Source of the DNA: a virus
Length of the DNA: 28,643 nucleotides
Virus record (IMG/VR): IMGVR_UViG_3300006752_000148
Location: 1 to 28,643 of that record
Direction: 5' to 3' (one strand)
The notes beneath the pieces are model-generated. The model worked only from the letters and a program-made list of their open reading frames with translations. It had not been told where the DNA came from and did not search any database. Shown here one piece after another: positions 20,544 through 28,435 of this stretch. A program made the translations under genes and the position numbers. Position 1 is the first letter of the stretch; the number at the start of each line of letters is the position of its first letter.

Positions 20544-22598
20544 GTGAGCACTGCAGTATTTACATTTGGACGTATGAATCCCCCTACAATTGGCCATCAG
20601 AAGCTAGTTGATAAGGTATCTTCAGTAGCAAAGACAGCTAAAGCTAAAGACTACGTTTTCCTTTCCCAGACACAAAACAATAAAAAAGACCCTCTGAATT
20701 ACGATCAGAAGATTGCCTATGCCAAGAAAGCATTTGGAAAGTCTGTGACTAAGTCTCGCTCTAAGACTATTATACAAGTCATGCAAGAGCTTGAGAAGAA
20801 GGGGCATACCCACATTATTATGGTAGTTGGTTCGGATCGTGTAACCGATTTTGATTCACTGCTAAAGAAGTATAACGGCAAAGACTATAAGTTTTCATCC
20901 ATTCAAGTTGTATCAGCAGGCGAACGGGATCCGGACGCCGAAGGTGCATCAGGTATGTCTGCATCTAAAATGAGAGCTGCAGCCCAGTCTGGTGATGAGA
21001 GCAAATTCAAAAAAGGACTGCCTCCTAAGCTGCGGTCCTCGGCAAGTAAGATATTTAATGACGTGAGGTCTATCATGGAAGACGAACATATCCCAGATGA
21101 TGAACTAGAAATCATTGAGCATTGGGAAGTCCCTGATGAAATGCTCTATGACGAAGAACAACTCGACGAGAACCGTAAACCACTGACGATTCAACAAAGA
21201 CGTAAAATTGGTCTGCGTATGAGACGTCTTGCACCTAGAATGCAACGTCTAAAGAAGATGAAGGCTAAGCGAATGGCGCCAGCCGAACGTCTGAAAATGA
21301 GAGCTAGAAAAGCCGCTATCAATGTACTTCGTAAGCGCGCCGCTGGTAAAACAGGTGCAAACTATTCAACTTTATCAGTATCTCAGAAGATAGCTGTGGA
21401 TAAAATGATTATGAAGAAACGTCCAGCTATTGCAAATATTGCTAAGCGTTTGTTCCCTGGTGTACGTAAGAAAGAGATGGCTAGACTGCAACAACTAAGA
21501 AAAGGTCCTAAAAACGAAGAAAATGTGGTAGAAGCTACCCAAACTACACAGGACAAAGACATAAGTAAGCGCGGCGGCACTCAACCTGCAAAATATCACA
21601 AAGGCCTTTCGAAAGATACAAAGGCAAAGCGCGACGCTCAGTTCAAAAAGCAGGCTGCCATGTCAGATGATAATCCCAATGCCTATAAACCGGCTCCTGG
21701 AGATGCATCTGCTACAACTAAACAATCCAAATATACTAAAGCATATAAAGACATGTACGGTGAGAACGTCACCCGTGCTGATGTTAAGGCTATCAACGTT
21801 AAAGAACCTGACGGCAAGATTGTTATCCGTAAGACTAAGAAAGATGTGCAAGTAGAAGGTGAAAGCCTAGCTAAAGCAAAAGCTGCAATTAAACGTGAGA
21901 AGGATGCTGATAAAGAAAAGCATGATAGAATGCGTGATGCAGCTAGAACAGCAGACACACGATCCAAGAATCGCCAGACTGAGGAGGTCCATGAAATGGC
22001 TAAACGAGGAAGACCAAAGAAGACTGGTGAAACCGGTATTGAAAACATTCAGATGCAGCTTCGTAAGGTTGTAAGTCTTAATGGTCAAAAGCCAGTTGAA
22101 TTTGAAAATGGTAAGAAGATGAAGATGACCCAAAGTCAAGCTAGAACAATCGATAAGAAGATTAGTAATCTACGCATGCCTAAAGACAAACAACAATTTG
22201 TCAACTTCATCAACCAGTCACCAGAGAACATGAAGAAGGCGCTTGACCCTAAGTTTAAGAAGCCAGAACAATTCAAGTCATATCTAATGAATGCTAAGGA
22301 GTCATTAGAGAAACGACAGGAAGTGTTCGAGCAAACAGAAACACCTACTCGTAGACGTTTCCGCAACTTCTCTGAGGAGAAACTGTTGGAAAAGTCAATG
22401 GCCGGACTTCAGAAGAAAGCTGAGAAGTCAGGTATTTCCTACGGGACATTAAAGAAAGTATATGACCGCGGCGTCGCAGCTTGGCGTACAGGTCATCGTC
22501 CAGGAACTACACCTTCACAGTGGGGATATGCAAGAGTGAATGCATTCATCACTAAGAAGAAAAAAGGTGGTCTAAACCACGATAAGGACCTGGCATGA
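20544..22598 (+). CDS. multidomain HxGH-type nucleotidylyltransferase, probable head protein
   Basis: A 684-residue protein with a GTG start after TAAGGAAAA. Residues 1-175 are an adenylyl/cytidylyltransferase domain: FTFGRMNPPTIGHQKL (T-x-G-H at 15-18), MVVGSDR near 93, and GMSASKMR at 137-144, the ISSTxxR-type motif seen in NMN adenylyltransferases. Residues about 205-325 are an Arg/Lys/Met-rich helical domain, followed by a low-complexity Lys-rich linker and a C-terminal domain (SYGTLKKVYDRGVAAWRTGH, then SQWGYARVNAFI) that I know from other phage proteins (possibly DUF5824). The basic middle suits contact with DNA inside the head. The enzyme may thus be packaged; its substrate (NMN or other) is unproven. 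Confidence 0.75.
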   Translation: MSTAVFTFGRMNPPTIGHQKLVDKVSSVAKTAKAKDYVFLSQTQNNKKDPLNYDQKIAYAKKAFGKSVTKSRSKTIIQVMQELEKKGHTHIIMVVGSDRVTDFDSLLKKYNGKDYKFSSIQVVSAGERDPDAEGASGMSASKMRAAAQSGDESKFKKGLPPKLRSSASKIFNDVRSIMEDEHIPDDELEIIEHWEVPDEMLYDEEQLDENRKPLTIQQRRKIGLRMRRLAPRMQRLKKMKAKRMAPAERLKMRARKAAINVLRKRAAGKTGANYSTLSVSQKIAVDKMIMKKRPAIANIAKRLFPGVRKKEMARLQQLRKGPKNEENVVEATQTTQDKDISKRGGTQPAKYHKGLSKDTKAKRDAQFKKQAAMSDDNPNAYKPAPGDASATTKQSKYTKAYKDMYGENVTRADVKAINVKEPDGKIVIRKTKKDVQVEGESLAKAKAAIKREKDADKEKHDRMRDAARTADTRSKNRQTEEVHEMAKRGRPKKTGETGIENIQMQLRKVVSLNGQKPVEFENGKKMKMTQSQARTIDKKISNLRMPKDKQQFVNFINQSPENMKKALDPKFKKPEQFKSYLMNAKESLEKRQEVFEQTETPTRRRFRNFSEEKLLEKSMAGLQKKAEKSGISYGTLKKVYDRGVAAWRTGHRPGTTPSQWGYARVNAFITKKKKGGLNHDKDLA

Positions 22599-23998
22599 GT
22601 AAACTTACCGAAATAACTATTGGTGGAATCAAGATGAAGAAACTTGGCAAGGGTAAACCTGGTCGAATGAAATCGCTTGTGACAAAACATCTTGGTAAGT
22701 CAGCAGGTGAGAAAATTACAAAATCAGATGGAGCTAGACTAATGGCTAAAGGTAAGAAAACTGGTAACAATAAGTTGGTTCGCAAAGGTTCTTTCATTAA
22801 AAATATGATGGGAGAAGCTAAAGCTGATATGGATTCAGAAGCACAGAAGAATTACAATACACCTGCAGCTAAACACAAAGCAGAGAAGACATATCCTCGC
22901 TTTGCTGCATTGACAGATTTGGATCTTAACACTAAAAACAGAAATGAGACTATCAAAGAGTATAGTTATGGACCAGCTAATCCAGGAGATGAAGAAGGTT
23001 CAAAACTGTTCTGGGAACGTAAAGCAGATCTGTGGAATGCTCCTGTAGAACAAGTAAAATCTATGAGATGTAACAATTGTAATGCATTCAACCAGACTCC
23101 AGAAGCCAAGAAAAAAATGGCTGATGCATTAGGTCCTAAAGGTGAAACAATTGTAAAGGAATCAGAGCTAGGATATTGTGAGTTCTTTGAATTTAAATGT
23201 GCTGGTGCAAGAACTTGTGATGCATGGATCGGAGGTGGTCCAATTACTGAAGGTAAAGGACTGTATCACAATATTCATATGAAGCGTAAGCGTGGAGAGA
23301 AGATGAGAAAAACTGGTGCCAAAGGTGCTCCTAAGCCATCTGATTTTGACAGAGCTAAAACTACAGTTAGGGAGAACACTATGAAGTCGTTCCAGGAATT
23401 TATTAGCGAGAAGAAGCTGACTCCAGCTGAGTTAAAAAAGCGTGAAGAAGTAGCTCAGGCTATCAAACGAGATAACCCTGAAATGCCTATGGATAAGAAA
23501 ATGGCTATTGCTACATCTACAGCTAAACGTGTTACAGAATCTCCTAAAGCATGGGACAAGTGGAAGAAGACACCAGCTGGTAAACGATATGCTGCTCTCT
23601 CACCTGCTGAGAAAGAGGCTAAAGCGAAACTTAACCGTGAAGCATTAGCGCTTCGTGCTCTCAAAGCTAAAGGAACAGTCAAAGAAGAAGCATGCTGTGA
23701 TGATTGCAAATATGATCACGTTATCACAGAAGCTGAGCATCAAGGTAAAACGGTTAAGCTAAACGATCCGATCCGTACTAGTGAGGTTCCTTCTAAGAAG
23801 TTTAAAGTGTACGTTAAGGATGGCGACAAGATTAAAGTAGTTCGTTTTGGTGACCCAGGTCTGTCTATCAAACGAGACGATCCAAACAGACGTAAGTCAT
23901 TCCGAGCTAGACACAACTGTGATAACCCAGGTCCTAAGACAAAAGCACGCTATTGGTCGTGTTATCAGTGGCGTTCCGGGTCTAAAGTAGACAGCTAG
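22595..23998 (+). CDS. Lys-rich late protein with Cys cluster and internal capsid-targeting motif
   Basis: A 467-residue protein joined by ATGA to the gene before. Residues 1-75 are very basic (KKLGKGKPGRMKSLVTK). A central block has five Cys (RCNNCNAF at 159/162; GYCEFFEFKCAGARTCDAW at 195, 202 and 208), spaced as in small iron-sulfur or zinc proteins such as HiPIP-like folds. At residue 263 MKSFQEFISE, a near match to the T4 capsid-targeting sequence, begins a second part with a Lys/Ala-rich helix region, ACCDDC, and a basic C-terminal domain (RFGDPGLSIKRDDPNRRKS, then HNCDNPGP). It looks like two genes joined, or one gene with an internal start. Likely a head-interior protein. Confidence 0.75.
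   Translation: MSKLTEITIGGIKMKKLGKGKPGRMKSLVTKHLGKSAGEKITKSDGARLMAKGKKTGNNKLVRKGSFIKNMMGEAKADMDSEAQKNYNTPAAKHKAEKTYPRFAALTDLDLNTKNRNETIKEYSYGPANPGDEEGSKLFWERKADLWNAPVEQVKSMRCNNCNAFNQTPEAKKKMADALGPKGETIVKESELGYCEFFEFKCAGARTCDAWIGGGPITEGKGLYHNIHMKRKRGEKMRKTGAKGAPKPSDFDRAKTTVRENTMKSFQEFISEKKLTPAELKKREEVAQAIKRDNPEMPMDKKMAIATSTAKRVTESPKAWDKWKKTPAGKRYAALSPAEKEAKAKLNREALALRALKAKGTVKEEACCDDCKYDHVITEAEHQGKTVKLNDPIRTSEVPSKKFKVYVKDGDKIKVVRFGDPGLSIKRDDPNRRKSFRARHNCDNPGPKTKARYWSCYQWRSGSKVDS
23381..23998 (+). other. possible internal start: 205-residue capsid-targeted product
   Basis: In frame within the 22595 gene, ATG at 23381 follows AGGGAG by 6 bases (acagttagggagaacact). Translation from here gives a protein that begins MKSFQEFISE, the form of T4 internal-protein targeting peptides, which need to be at the N-terminus. 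A separate short product from the same gene is therefore plausible. Confidence 0.45.
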
Positions 23999-24001
23999 AA
24001 T

Positions 24002-24009
24002 TATAAATA
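24002..24009 (+). promoter_or_regulatory. perfect late promoter TATAAATA
   Basis: An exact match to the T4 late-promoter consensus in the 27-base gap between two late genes, followed by GACAGAGG and the 24026 start. It is the clearest of the late-type sites in the window. Confidence 0.8.
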
Positions 24010-24025
24010 GGACAGAGGTAAAAAC

Positions 24026-25555
24026 ATGACTAAGAAGTATCAAACACTGGAAAGCGCGATCCGCTCCATTTACGAAGCTAAAATGATGAAGGTAAGCATC
24101 AAAGGCGAGGGTGTAGCTACTGTTCCTGCTCGTTCTGAGAAAGAAGCCATCACCAAGGCATTTAGAAAATTAGGTATTGCAACCAGGTTTACTAGAGATG
24201 CTAAGTTCATGAAAGGTGTATCTGTATCAGAATCAGTCGATGAACATGATAACTGTGGTACAGATGAGTGCTGCGGAACTTGCAATGAAGAGCAAATCGA
24301 TGAGTTAAGCAGAAACACTGTAGGCAATTACATGAGCAAATCTGCTGCTTCTGTATCTGGTAAAGATGCTAAGACACAGGACAAGCGTATCAAAGGTCAG
24401 TCAATGGCTGATAAGAAACTGCGTAAAGCTGATGGTTATTCCAGTGATGCTAAAGTAGCTGCTACTGAAGAAGAAATTAAAGAAATGGAAGAGTTCGTTC
24501 AACTGGATGAGATTCTTCCTGCTGTAGCTGCTGTAGCCGGTAGAGCTGCTGCCGGTGCCGTTGCTAGAAAAGGTGGTGGTAAGATTGCTCAGAAGGTTGC
24601 CAAAGTAGGCACCACTATGGCAGTCAACAAAGCTACTTCCAAAGCTGCTTCAGAAGGCGCAATGAGTCGTATGGCTACTCAAGATGCTGAAAAAGAGCGC
24701 CTCGGTCCAAACAAAGTTAAAGGCACAGGTCTCAAAACATTCAAGAAGAAGCCAGCTGCCAAAGATACTATGGTCGCCAGCCCTAAAACACAGCGTGTAA
24801 AAATGACGACAGCTAAAGCTGCCAAGCGCATGGTCGCAAAGGGTGCTGTATATGCTGAAGATTCGCAAGAAACAGTAGATGAAGCTCAAGGTCAGCCAGT
24901 TGGTGTCAGTGTTACAATGAAACACAAGGACTCCGGTAAGAAGCAAACCACTAAGTTCCCTGGTACACACTCTGCTGTTGCTGGTGCTAAGTCACATATT
25001 GCTCAGATGCAGAAAAAAGGCTATCAAGTACACAGCAAGAATTTGATGTATGGAAAGAACGAAGCCGAAGAAATGGGCAAGAAAGTCAAAGGCAAGAAGG
25101 GTGAAGAAGAAGTTATGATCAACCCTACTGTCAAAGAAGTTAAAGAAGATGCGCTTGACGAAAGACGTTTGAAAAAAGGTCTAGGTGGTAATCTTCCAAA
25201 GCACATGACAGCCACTAAAGATGAAATCATGAAAGTGATTGGCAAAGCATCTAACGAAAGAGCTGCTATTGCCGCCATCAAGAAGAAATTTAAAGTTCAG
25301 GATAAAGATGCTAAACTAATGATGAAAGGCATCATGGAATCCAATGAGATGGGTACTGCTGAACTGACTAAGAATTATGTAGATGCAACTCCAGGACAAG
25401 AAGTTCCAGAAGTTTCAACTGCACATCAACACGTAGCTAAACCAGAGATTGCTCCTACAGCCAAACAAGTGGATGAGTTGGACGATACTGAAGAGCTTTC
25501 AACATATCAAAAATCATTAAAACATGTCATGTCGAGACTAAAGGAGATCAAATAA
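24026..25555 (+). CDS. Lys/Ala-rich probable prohead core or head-interior protein
   Basis: A 509-residue protein transcribed from the TATAAATA at 24002. It is dominated by Lys, Ala, Glu and Asp with an Ala/Val-rich hydrophobic patch (EILPAVAAVAGRAAAGAV, about 168-185), a small Cys cluster (CGTDECCGTC, about 77-86) and several short acidic phrases of the type Q-I/L-D-E-L/I that look like T4 gp21 cleavage contexts (EQIDELSRN, VQLDEI, VDELDD). A domain near 290-345 (VGVSVTMKHKDSGKK..KFPGTHSAVAGAKSH) may be folded. The make-up fits a scaffold or internal protein processed during head maturation. No enzymatic motif. Confidence 0.65.
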   Translation: MTKKYQTLESAIRSIYEAKMMKVSIKGEGVATVPARSEKEAITKAFRKLGIATRFTRDAKFMKGVSVSESVDEHDNCGTDECCGTCNEEQIDELSRNTVGNYMSKSAASVSGKDAKTQDKRIKGQSMADKKLRKADGYSSDAKVAATEEEIKEMEEFVQLDEILPAVAAVAGRAAAGAVARKGGGKIAQKVAKVGTTMAVNKATSKAASEGAMSRMATQDAEKERLGPNKVKGTGLKTFKKKPAAKDTMVASPKTQRVKMTTAKAAKRMVAKGAVYAEDSQETVDEAQGQPVGVSVTMKHKDSGKKQTTKFPGTHSAVAGAKSHIAQMQKKGYQVHSKNLMYGKNEAEEMGKKVKGKKGEEEVMINPTVKEVKEDALDERRLKKGLGGNLPKHMTATKDEIMKVIGKASNERAAIAAIKKKFKVQDKDAKLMMKGIMESNEMGTAELTKNYVDATPGQEVPEVSTAHQHVAKPEIAPTAKQVDELDDTEELSTYQKSLKHVMSRLKEIK

Positions 25556-26139
25556 TGTCAGACGGAAAAAGATACGGCTTGTCAGATAGCCTTCTCGATG
25601 CAGTGAGAAGTGTTCAGGCCCAAGATAAAAACCTAGAGACTAACGAAGAAAAGCACCGCGGTGCTTTGGGTGTTAATCAACAGAAACAAACTGAAGAGCC
25701 TATTGAAGAAATGTCATCTAAAGAGAAGATGAAAAAAGGCCTTTACAATGGTAAAATGGATCCAGTAGGTAAAGCTGATAAAGACATCGATAACGATGGT
25801 GATGTGGATGACTCTGATGAGTATCTGCACAAGCGCCGCAAAGCTATCAAGAAGTCTATGGCTAAAGAAGCTGCTGGTTCACGTTCACAAGATAAAACTG
25901 CTGGTGAAACTGCACCAGTCAAACAAGGTGCTTCTGATATCCATAAGTGCGCCAAGCAAGTTGCTCACGAAGAGTGGGGCAAAGGTGAAACTATTGCTGA
26001 AATGCATGGTGATTGGGATGAAGACGGTAATGTTCCTTGGTATGATGTGCTGTTTGCACATGGTATTGAGAAAGTCATGACTGAAGACTTAGAAATCATC
26101 TCAGAAATGCATCACGGTCACAAGAAAAAAGATAAGTAG
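25555..26139 (+). CDS. late protein with EF-hand/dockerin-like calcium motif
   Basis: A 194-residue hydrophilic protein joined to the preceding gene by TAATG. Residues about 78-100 read GKADKDIDNDGDVDDSDEYL, with D-x-D-N-D-G-D-x-D, the calcium loop of EF-hand and dockerin-type repeats, followed by HKRRKAIKK. The rest is charged with a His-rich end (EMHHGHKKKDK). I recall this single-calcium-loop motif in structural proteins of marine T4-like phages. It probably belongs to the head interior or a maturation step; calcium binding is predicted, not shown. Confidence 0.7.
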   Translation: MSDGKRYGLSDSLLDAVRSVQAQDKNLETNEEKHRGALGVNQQKQTEEPIEEMSSKEKMKKGLYNGKMDPVGKADKDIDNDGDVDDSDEYLHKRRKAIKKSMAKEAAGSRSQDKTAGETAPVKQGASDIHKCAKQVAHEEWGKGETIAEMHGDWDEDGNVPWYDVLFAHGIEKVMTEDLEIISEMHHGHKKKDK

Positions 26140-26144
26140 AATAG

Positions 26145-26152
26145 TTTAAATA
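26145..26152 (+). promoter_or_regulatory. T4-late-like promoter TTTAAATA
   Basis: TTTAAATA, one base from the consensus, in the 24-base gap before 26164 and just upstream of its AGGAG site. Confidence 0.5.
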
Positions 26153-26163
26153 GGAGAAGTAAA

Positions 26164-26499
26164 ATGGCTTCATGGACAATGACAGACGAAGCTGCTGGCG
26201 TACCAAAATATTCAAACACCACACTTGGTGTTGTTGGTGCTTCATCAGGTCTTCATGCTAACAGCACAATTGGCGCATTCATCGCGAATACGTCCACGGG
26301 TGTTTTTGGTGTATCTACCGCAGAGCTTGCATATGCTAACAACGATGCTAGTGGTGCAACAGCACACTCTGGTTGGGTCCTTCGTAAAGAAGGTCAAGGC
26401 GGGCGTGCAGGACGTGTTCAATACGAAGTACTCGTTGCAGCTTCCAGTATTACTGGTGACGCTGATAAAGACGATGCTTTATTTGACGAAGACGAATAA
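26164..26499 (+). CDS. small virion structural protein
   Basis: A 111-residue protein rich in Ala, Gly, Ser and Thr (strand-rich): TLGVVGASSGLHANSTIG, then AHSGWVLRKEGQGGRAGRVQYEVLVA and a C-terminal acidic tail DADKDDALFDED. The HSGWVLR..GGRAGRV phrase is one I know from small structural proteins of marine cyanophages and relatives. It likely decorates the virion or forms part of the neck/tail. Strong ribosome site (AGGAG) and a late-type promoter. Confidence 0.7.
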   Translation: MASWTMTDEAAGVPKYSNTTLGVVGASSGLHANSTIGAFIANTSTGVFGVSTAELAYANNDASGATAHSGWVLRKEGQGGRAGRVQYEVLVAASSITGDADKDDALFDEDE

Positions 26500-26510
26500 G
26501 GAACTGAATA

Positions 26511-26852
26511 ATGGCTGACAAAAAAGTATCAGAACTAACAGAACTGACCTCTGTAGTAGGTCGTGACGAGTTGTACATTGTTGATGACCCAGCTGGTACA
26601 CCTGTCAGTAAAAAGGTTCAAGTCAATTCACTGTTTAGCTCGGTAGCTGCAAACACTAGTTTTGCAGGTACTGTAGCGGCAGCGAATGGTATTGTGACGC
26701 TTGGTAAAGCGACATCTGTAACTTCAAATAACACAACAACATTGCTTGGCGCTGGCTTACAAGGAAGTATCTTCTGGGATACTAGCTACTTGTATGTCGC
26801 CGTATCAAACACTGTTGTAAAAAGGGTTGCCCTATCTGATTTTGATAGCTAG
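26511..26852 (+). CDS. virion fibre/structural protein
   Basis: A 113-residue protein beginning MADKKVSELTELTSVVGRDE, then ELYIVDDPAGTPVSKKVQVNSLF: this KVSELTEL..ADELyIVDxPxGTxxSKKV form is the start typically seen in phage fibre or baseplate-associated structural proteins. The rest is Ser/Thr/Val-rich and probably beta-sandwich, with GSIFWDTSYLYVAVSNTVVKRV at the end resembling a fibre head strand pair. AAGGA ribosome site 9 bases upstream. Confidence 0.7.
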   Translation: MADKKVSELTELTSVVGRDELYIVDDPAGTPVSKKVQVNSLFSSVAANTSFAGTVAAANGIVTLGKATSVTSNNTTTLLGAGLQGSIFWDTSYLYVAVSNTVVKRVALSDFDS

Positions 26853-26860
26853 TATATTAT

Positions 26861-27250
26861 ATGAAACAAATTAATGATGGTAACTTCGGTGTTTTCGCCG
26901 CGAAGTATTATGATAATCCTGATTGCTTAGATATGTTAGAGTTTCAGGATGATATAAACAGAATCAAGTACATAAAGAGACTGTTTAAGAAATATCATGA
27001 TACTGGAGTTTTGAAGGATAGATTAATAATTAATCACTTGATTGTTTTATATAATGTTTTTGAGCATGAGGCATGTACAAAGATGCTGACGTTCAAATTA
27101 GTTAACTATCTACCATATCTCAAGCCTTTCTTAGAGTTATTGAGTTATTGGCCAGATCGGATCGAAGGACTAGGTGTAGAAGACGTAGTCCTCAAATCAG
27201 AGGAAGTAGATTCGGACGAGTATATCGTTCAAACACTTGGGAAGATATAA
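26861..27250 (+). CDS. conserved-looking late hypothetical protein (129 aa)
   Basis: A 129-residue helical protein (DDINRIKYIKRLFKKYHDTG, then LIINHLIVLYNVFEHEACTKML, LKPFLELLSYWP). I recall this arrangement in late-region proteins of marine T4-like phages, where its role is unknown. The gene is A+T-rich and has no obvious ribosome site (ctagtatattat before ATG), so it may depend on coupling to the upstream stop 9 bases away. TAATG overlap with the next gene. Confidence 0.7.
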   Translation: MKQINDGNFGVFAAKYYDNPDCLDMLEFQDDINRIKYIKRLFKKYHDTGVLKDRLIINHLIVLYNVFEHEACTKMLTFKLVNYLPYLKPFLELLSYWPDRIEGLGVEDVVLKSEEVDSDEYIVQTLGKI

Positions 27251-27807
27251 TGGCAACTGCATCACCAGCTATGGACTTTGTTGTTTTATTTCAACTAGTC
27301 AAACGTATTGCACAACCGTTTGAAGAATTTCCTGCGTTTGAAATGGGTCTAATTGACAAGGACGGTAAACGACTTCGTAAGGCTAAAACAAGCCTTGAGA
27401 AGAAAAAACACACCTACTTGGACAGATTTGTGTTGAACCTTAAACGACTTCTTAGTAAGGTACCAGGAGGTAACAGTAGAGTTGCTACTGTTGCTGGTGC
27501 TTTACTTCTGGTCCGTGAAGATCTGGATGTGGAACACACAGACGAATATTTAATGGAGCAATTGACCGAGTTGATAGAAAGTCTTGAGTCTAATCAAGGT
27601 AAGACTTTTATGGATATAATGGAAGATGCTCCAGCCAATGCCACAGGTGCAGCAGTTGCAGGGACAGGTGATGACCCTGTACATTGGAAAAAAGCTAAGA
27701 AGCTAAGACTTGGAAAGCGCGGCGACAGACGTTCATATGGTAAGAATATGGATGGTTACGCATTTCTAAGACGAGCAATGAAAAAGGAAGTACGCAATGT
27801 TTCGTAA
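27250..27807 (+). CDS. late hypothetical protein (185 aa)
   Basis: A 185-residue protein. The N-terminal half (FVVLFQLVKRIAQPFEEFPAF, EMGLIDKDGKRLRKAKT, then a KKKHTYLDRFVLNLKRLLSKVPGG segment) looks like a compact helical domain I associate with late proteins of marine phages. The C-terminal half has a Gly/Ala linker and a basic end (KKLRLGKRGDRRSYGK, RRAMKKEV). It starts by TAATG overlap; the longer frame from 27148 is a shadow of the upstream gene. Function unknown; a virion component is likely from the context. Confidence 0.7.
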   Translation: MATASPAMDFVVLFQLVKRIAQPFEEFPAFEMGLIDKDGKRLRKAKTSLEKKKHTYLDRFVLNLKRLLSKVPGGNSRVATVAGALLLVREDLDVEHTDEYLMEQLTELIESLESNQGKTFMDIMEDAPANATGAAVAGTGDDPVHWKKAKKLRLGKRGDRRSYGKNMDGYAFLRRAMKKEVRNVS

Positions 27808-28435
27808 TATGTTAAATAAAACCATTCACAAGACTCAGCACGTTCAACGTAACTTTGACTTGAGTAAGGAAATTCCGGAAGAAGATAGGTTAGTTATCGA
27901 GGAAGCTGCTACCCAGTGTCCAAGTAAACAAAATGTTGCCTTCTACGATGTTCTATCAATTACTGATAGGGATATGATTGAATCCATCCACGAAGCCACG
28001 GAAGGCTTTGTTAAGTATGATGAAGATTCAGGAGAGTCTAAGACACTCACTAATAGCCAGACTTTAGCCAACATGCTTTTGGTGTTTCTTGAGAGAAAAA
28101 CTGAGCATGATGAGCATAGAGTTGACCTGGGTACTAAGACAGGTTACAATGACTCTGCTCTAGGTGGAAACTTTGAAACAGATATGCACATGGCTGTAGG
28201 TATTGCCGCAGGATATGTCAACATGACCGCAGGTGTACTTGGATATGGTACAGGCTGTTGCAGATGTCTTGATAAGAATGAAGTCAAGAAGATACTAGCA
28301 ACTAACCAAGATCCAGTTCTTATGATGGGTGTTGGATATGCTGATGAATCACGCAATCGCCGCGAGCATCATGTATCTGGAGAAGTGTTTCCTACTATCA
28401 AAAAAGAAGAAATCTATCTAGAAAGAATTGACTAA
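27797..28435 (+). CDS. nitroreductase-fold protein
   Basis: A 212-residue protein that reads as an FMN-dependent nitroreductase: QRNFDLSKEIPEEDRLVIEEA, then TQCPSKQNVAFYDV (the APSxxNxQP-like segment), DMHMAVGIAAGYVNMTAGVLGYGTGCC (family G-L-G-x-x core helix) and DPVLMMGVGYADESRNRREH (the iGYP-like strand). Such enzymes reduce nitro groups, quinones or flavins with NAD(P)H. Ribosome site AAGGA, with the end of the previous gene overlapping by 11 bases. An oxidoreductase among virion genes is odd; it may be a metabolic add-on or a structural use of the fold. Confidence 0.8.
   Translation: MFRNMLNKTIHKTQHVQRNFDLSKEIPEEDRLVIEEAATQCPSKQNVAFYDVLSITDRDMIESIHEATEGFVKYDEDSGESKTLTNSQTLANMLLVFLERKTEHDEHRVDLGTKTGYNDSALGGNFETDMHMAVGIAAGYVNMTAGVLGYGTGCCRCLDKNEVKKILATNQDPVLMMGVGYADESRNRREHHVSGEVFPTIKKEEIYLERID

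Noticed and set aside
27808-27820. GTTAAATA inside the start of the nitroreductase gene as a late promoter
   Set aside because: It lies within the coding sequence right after a start codon and no new gene follows.
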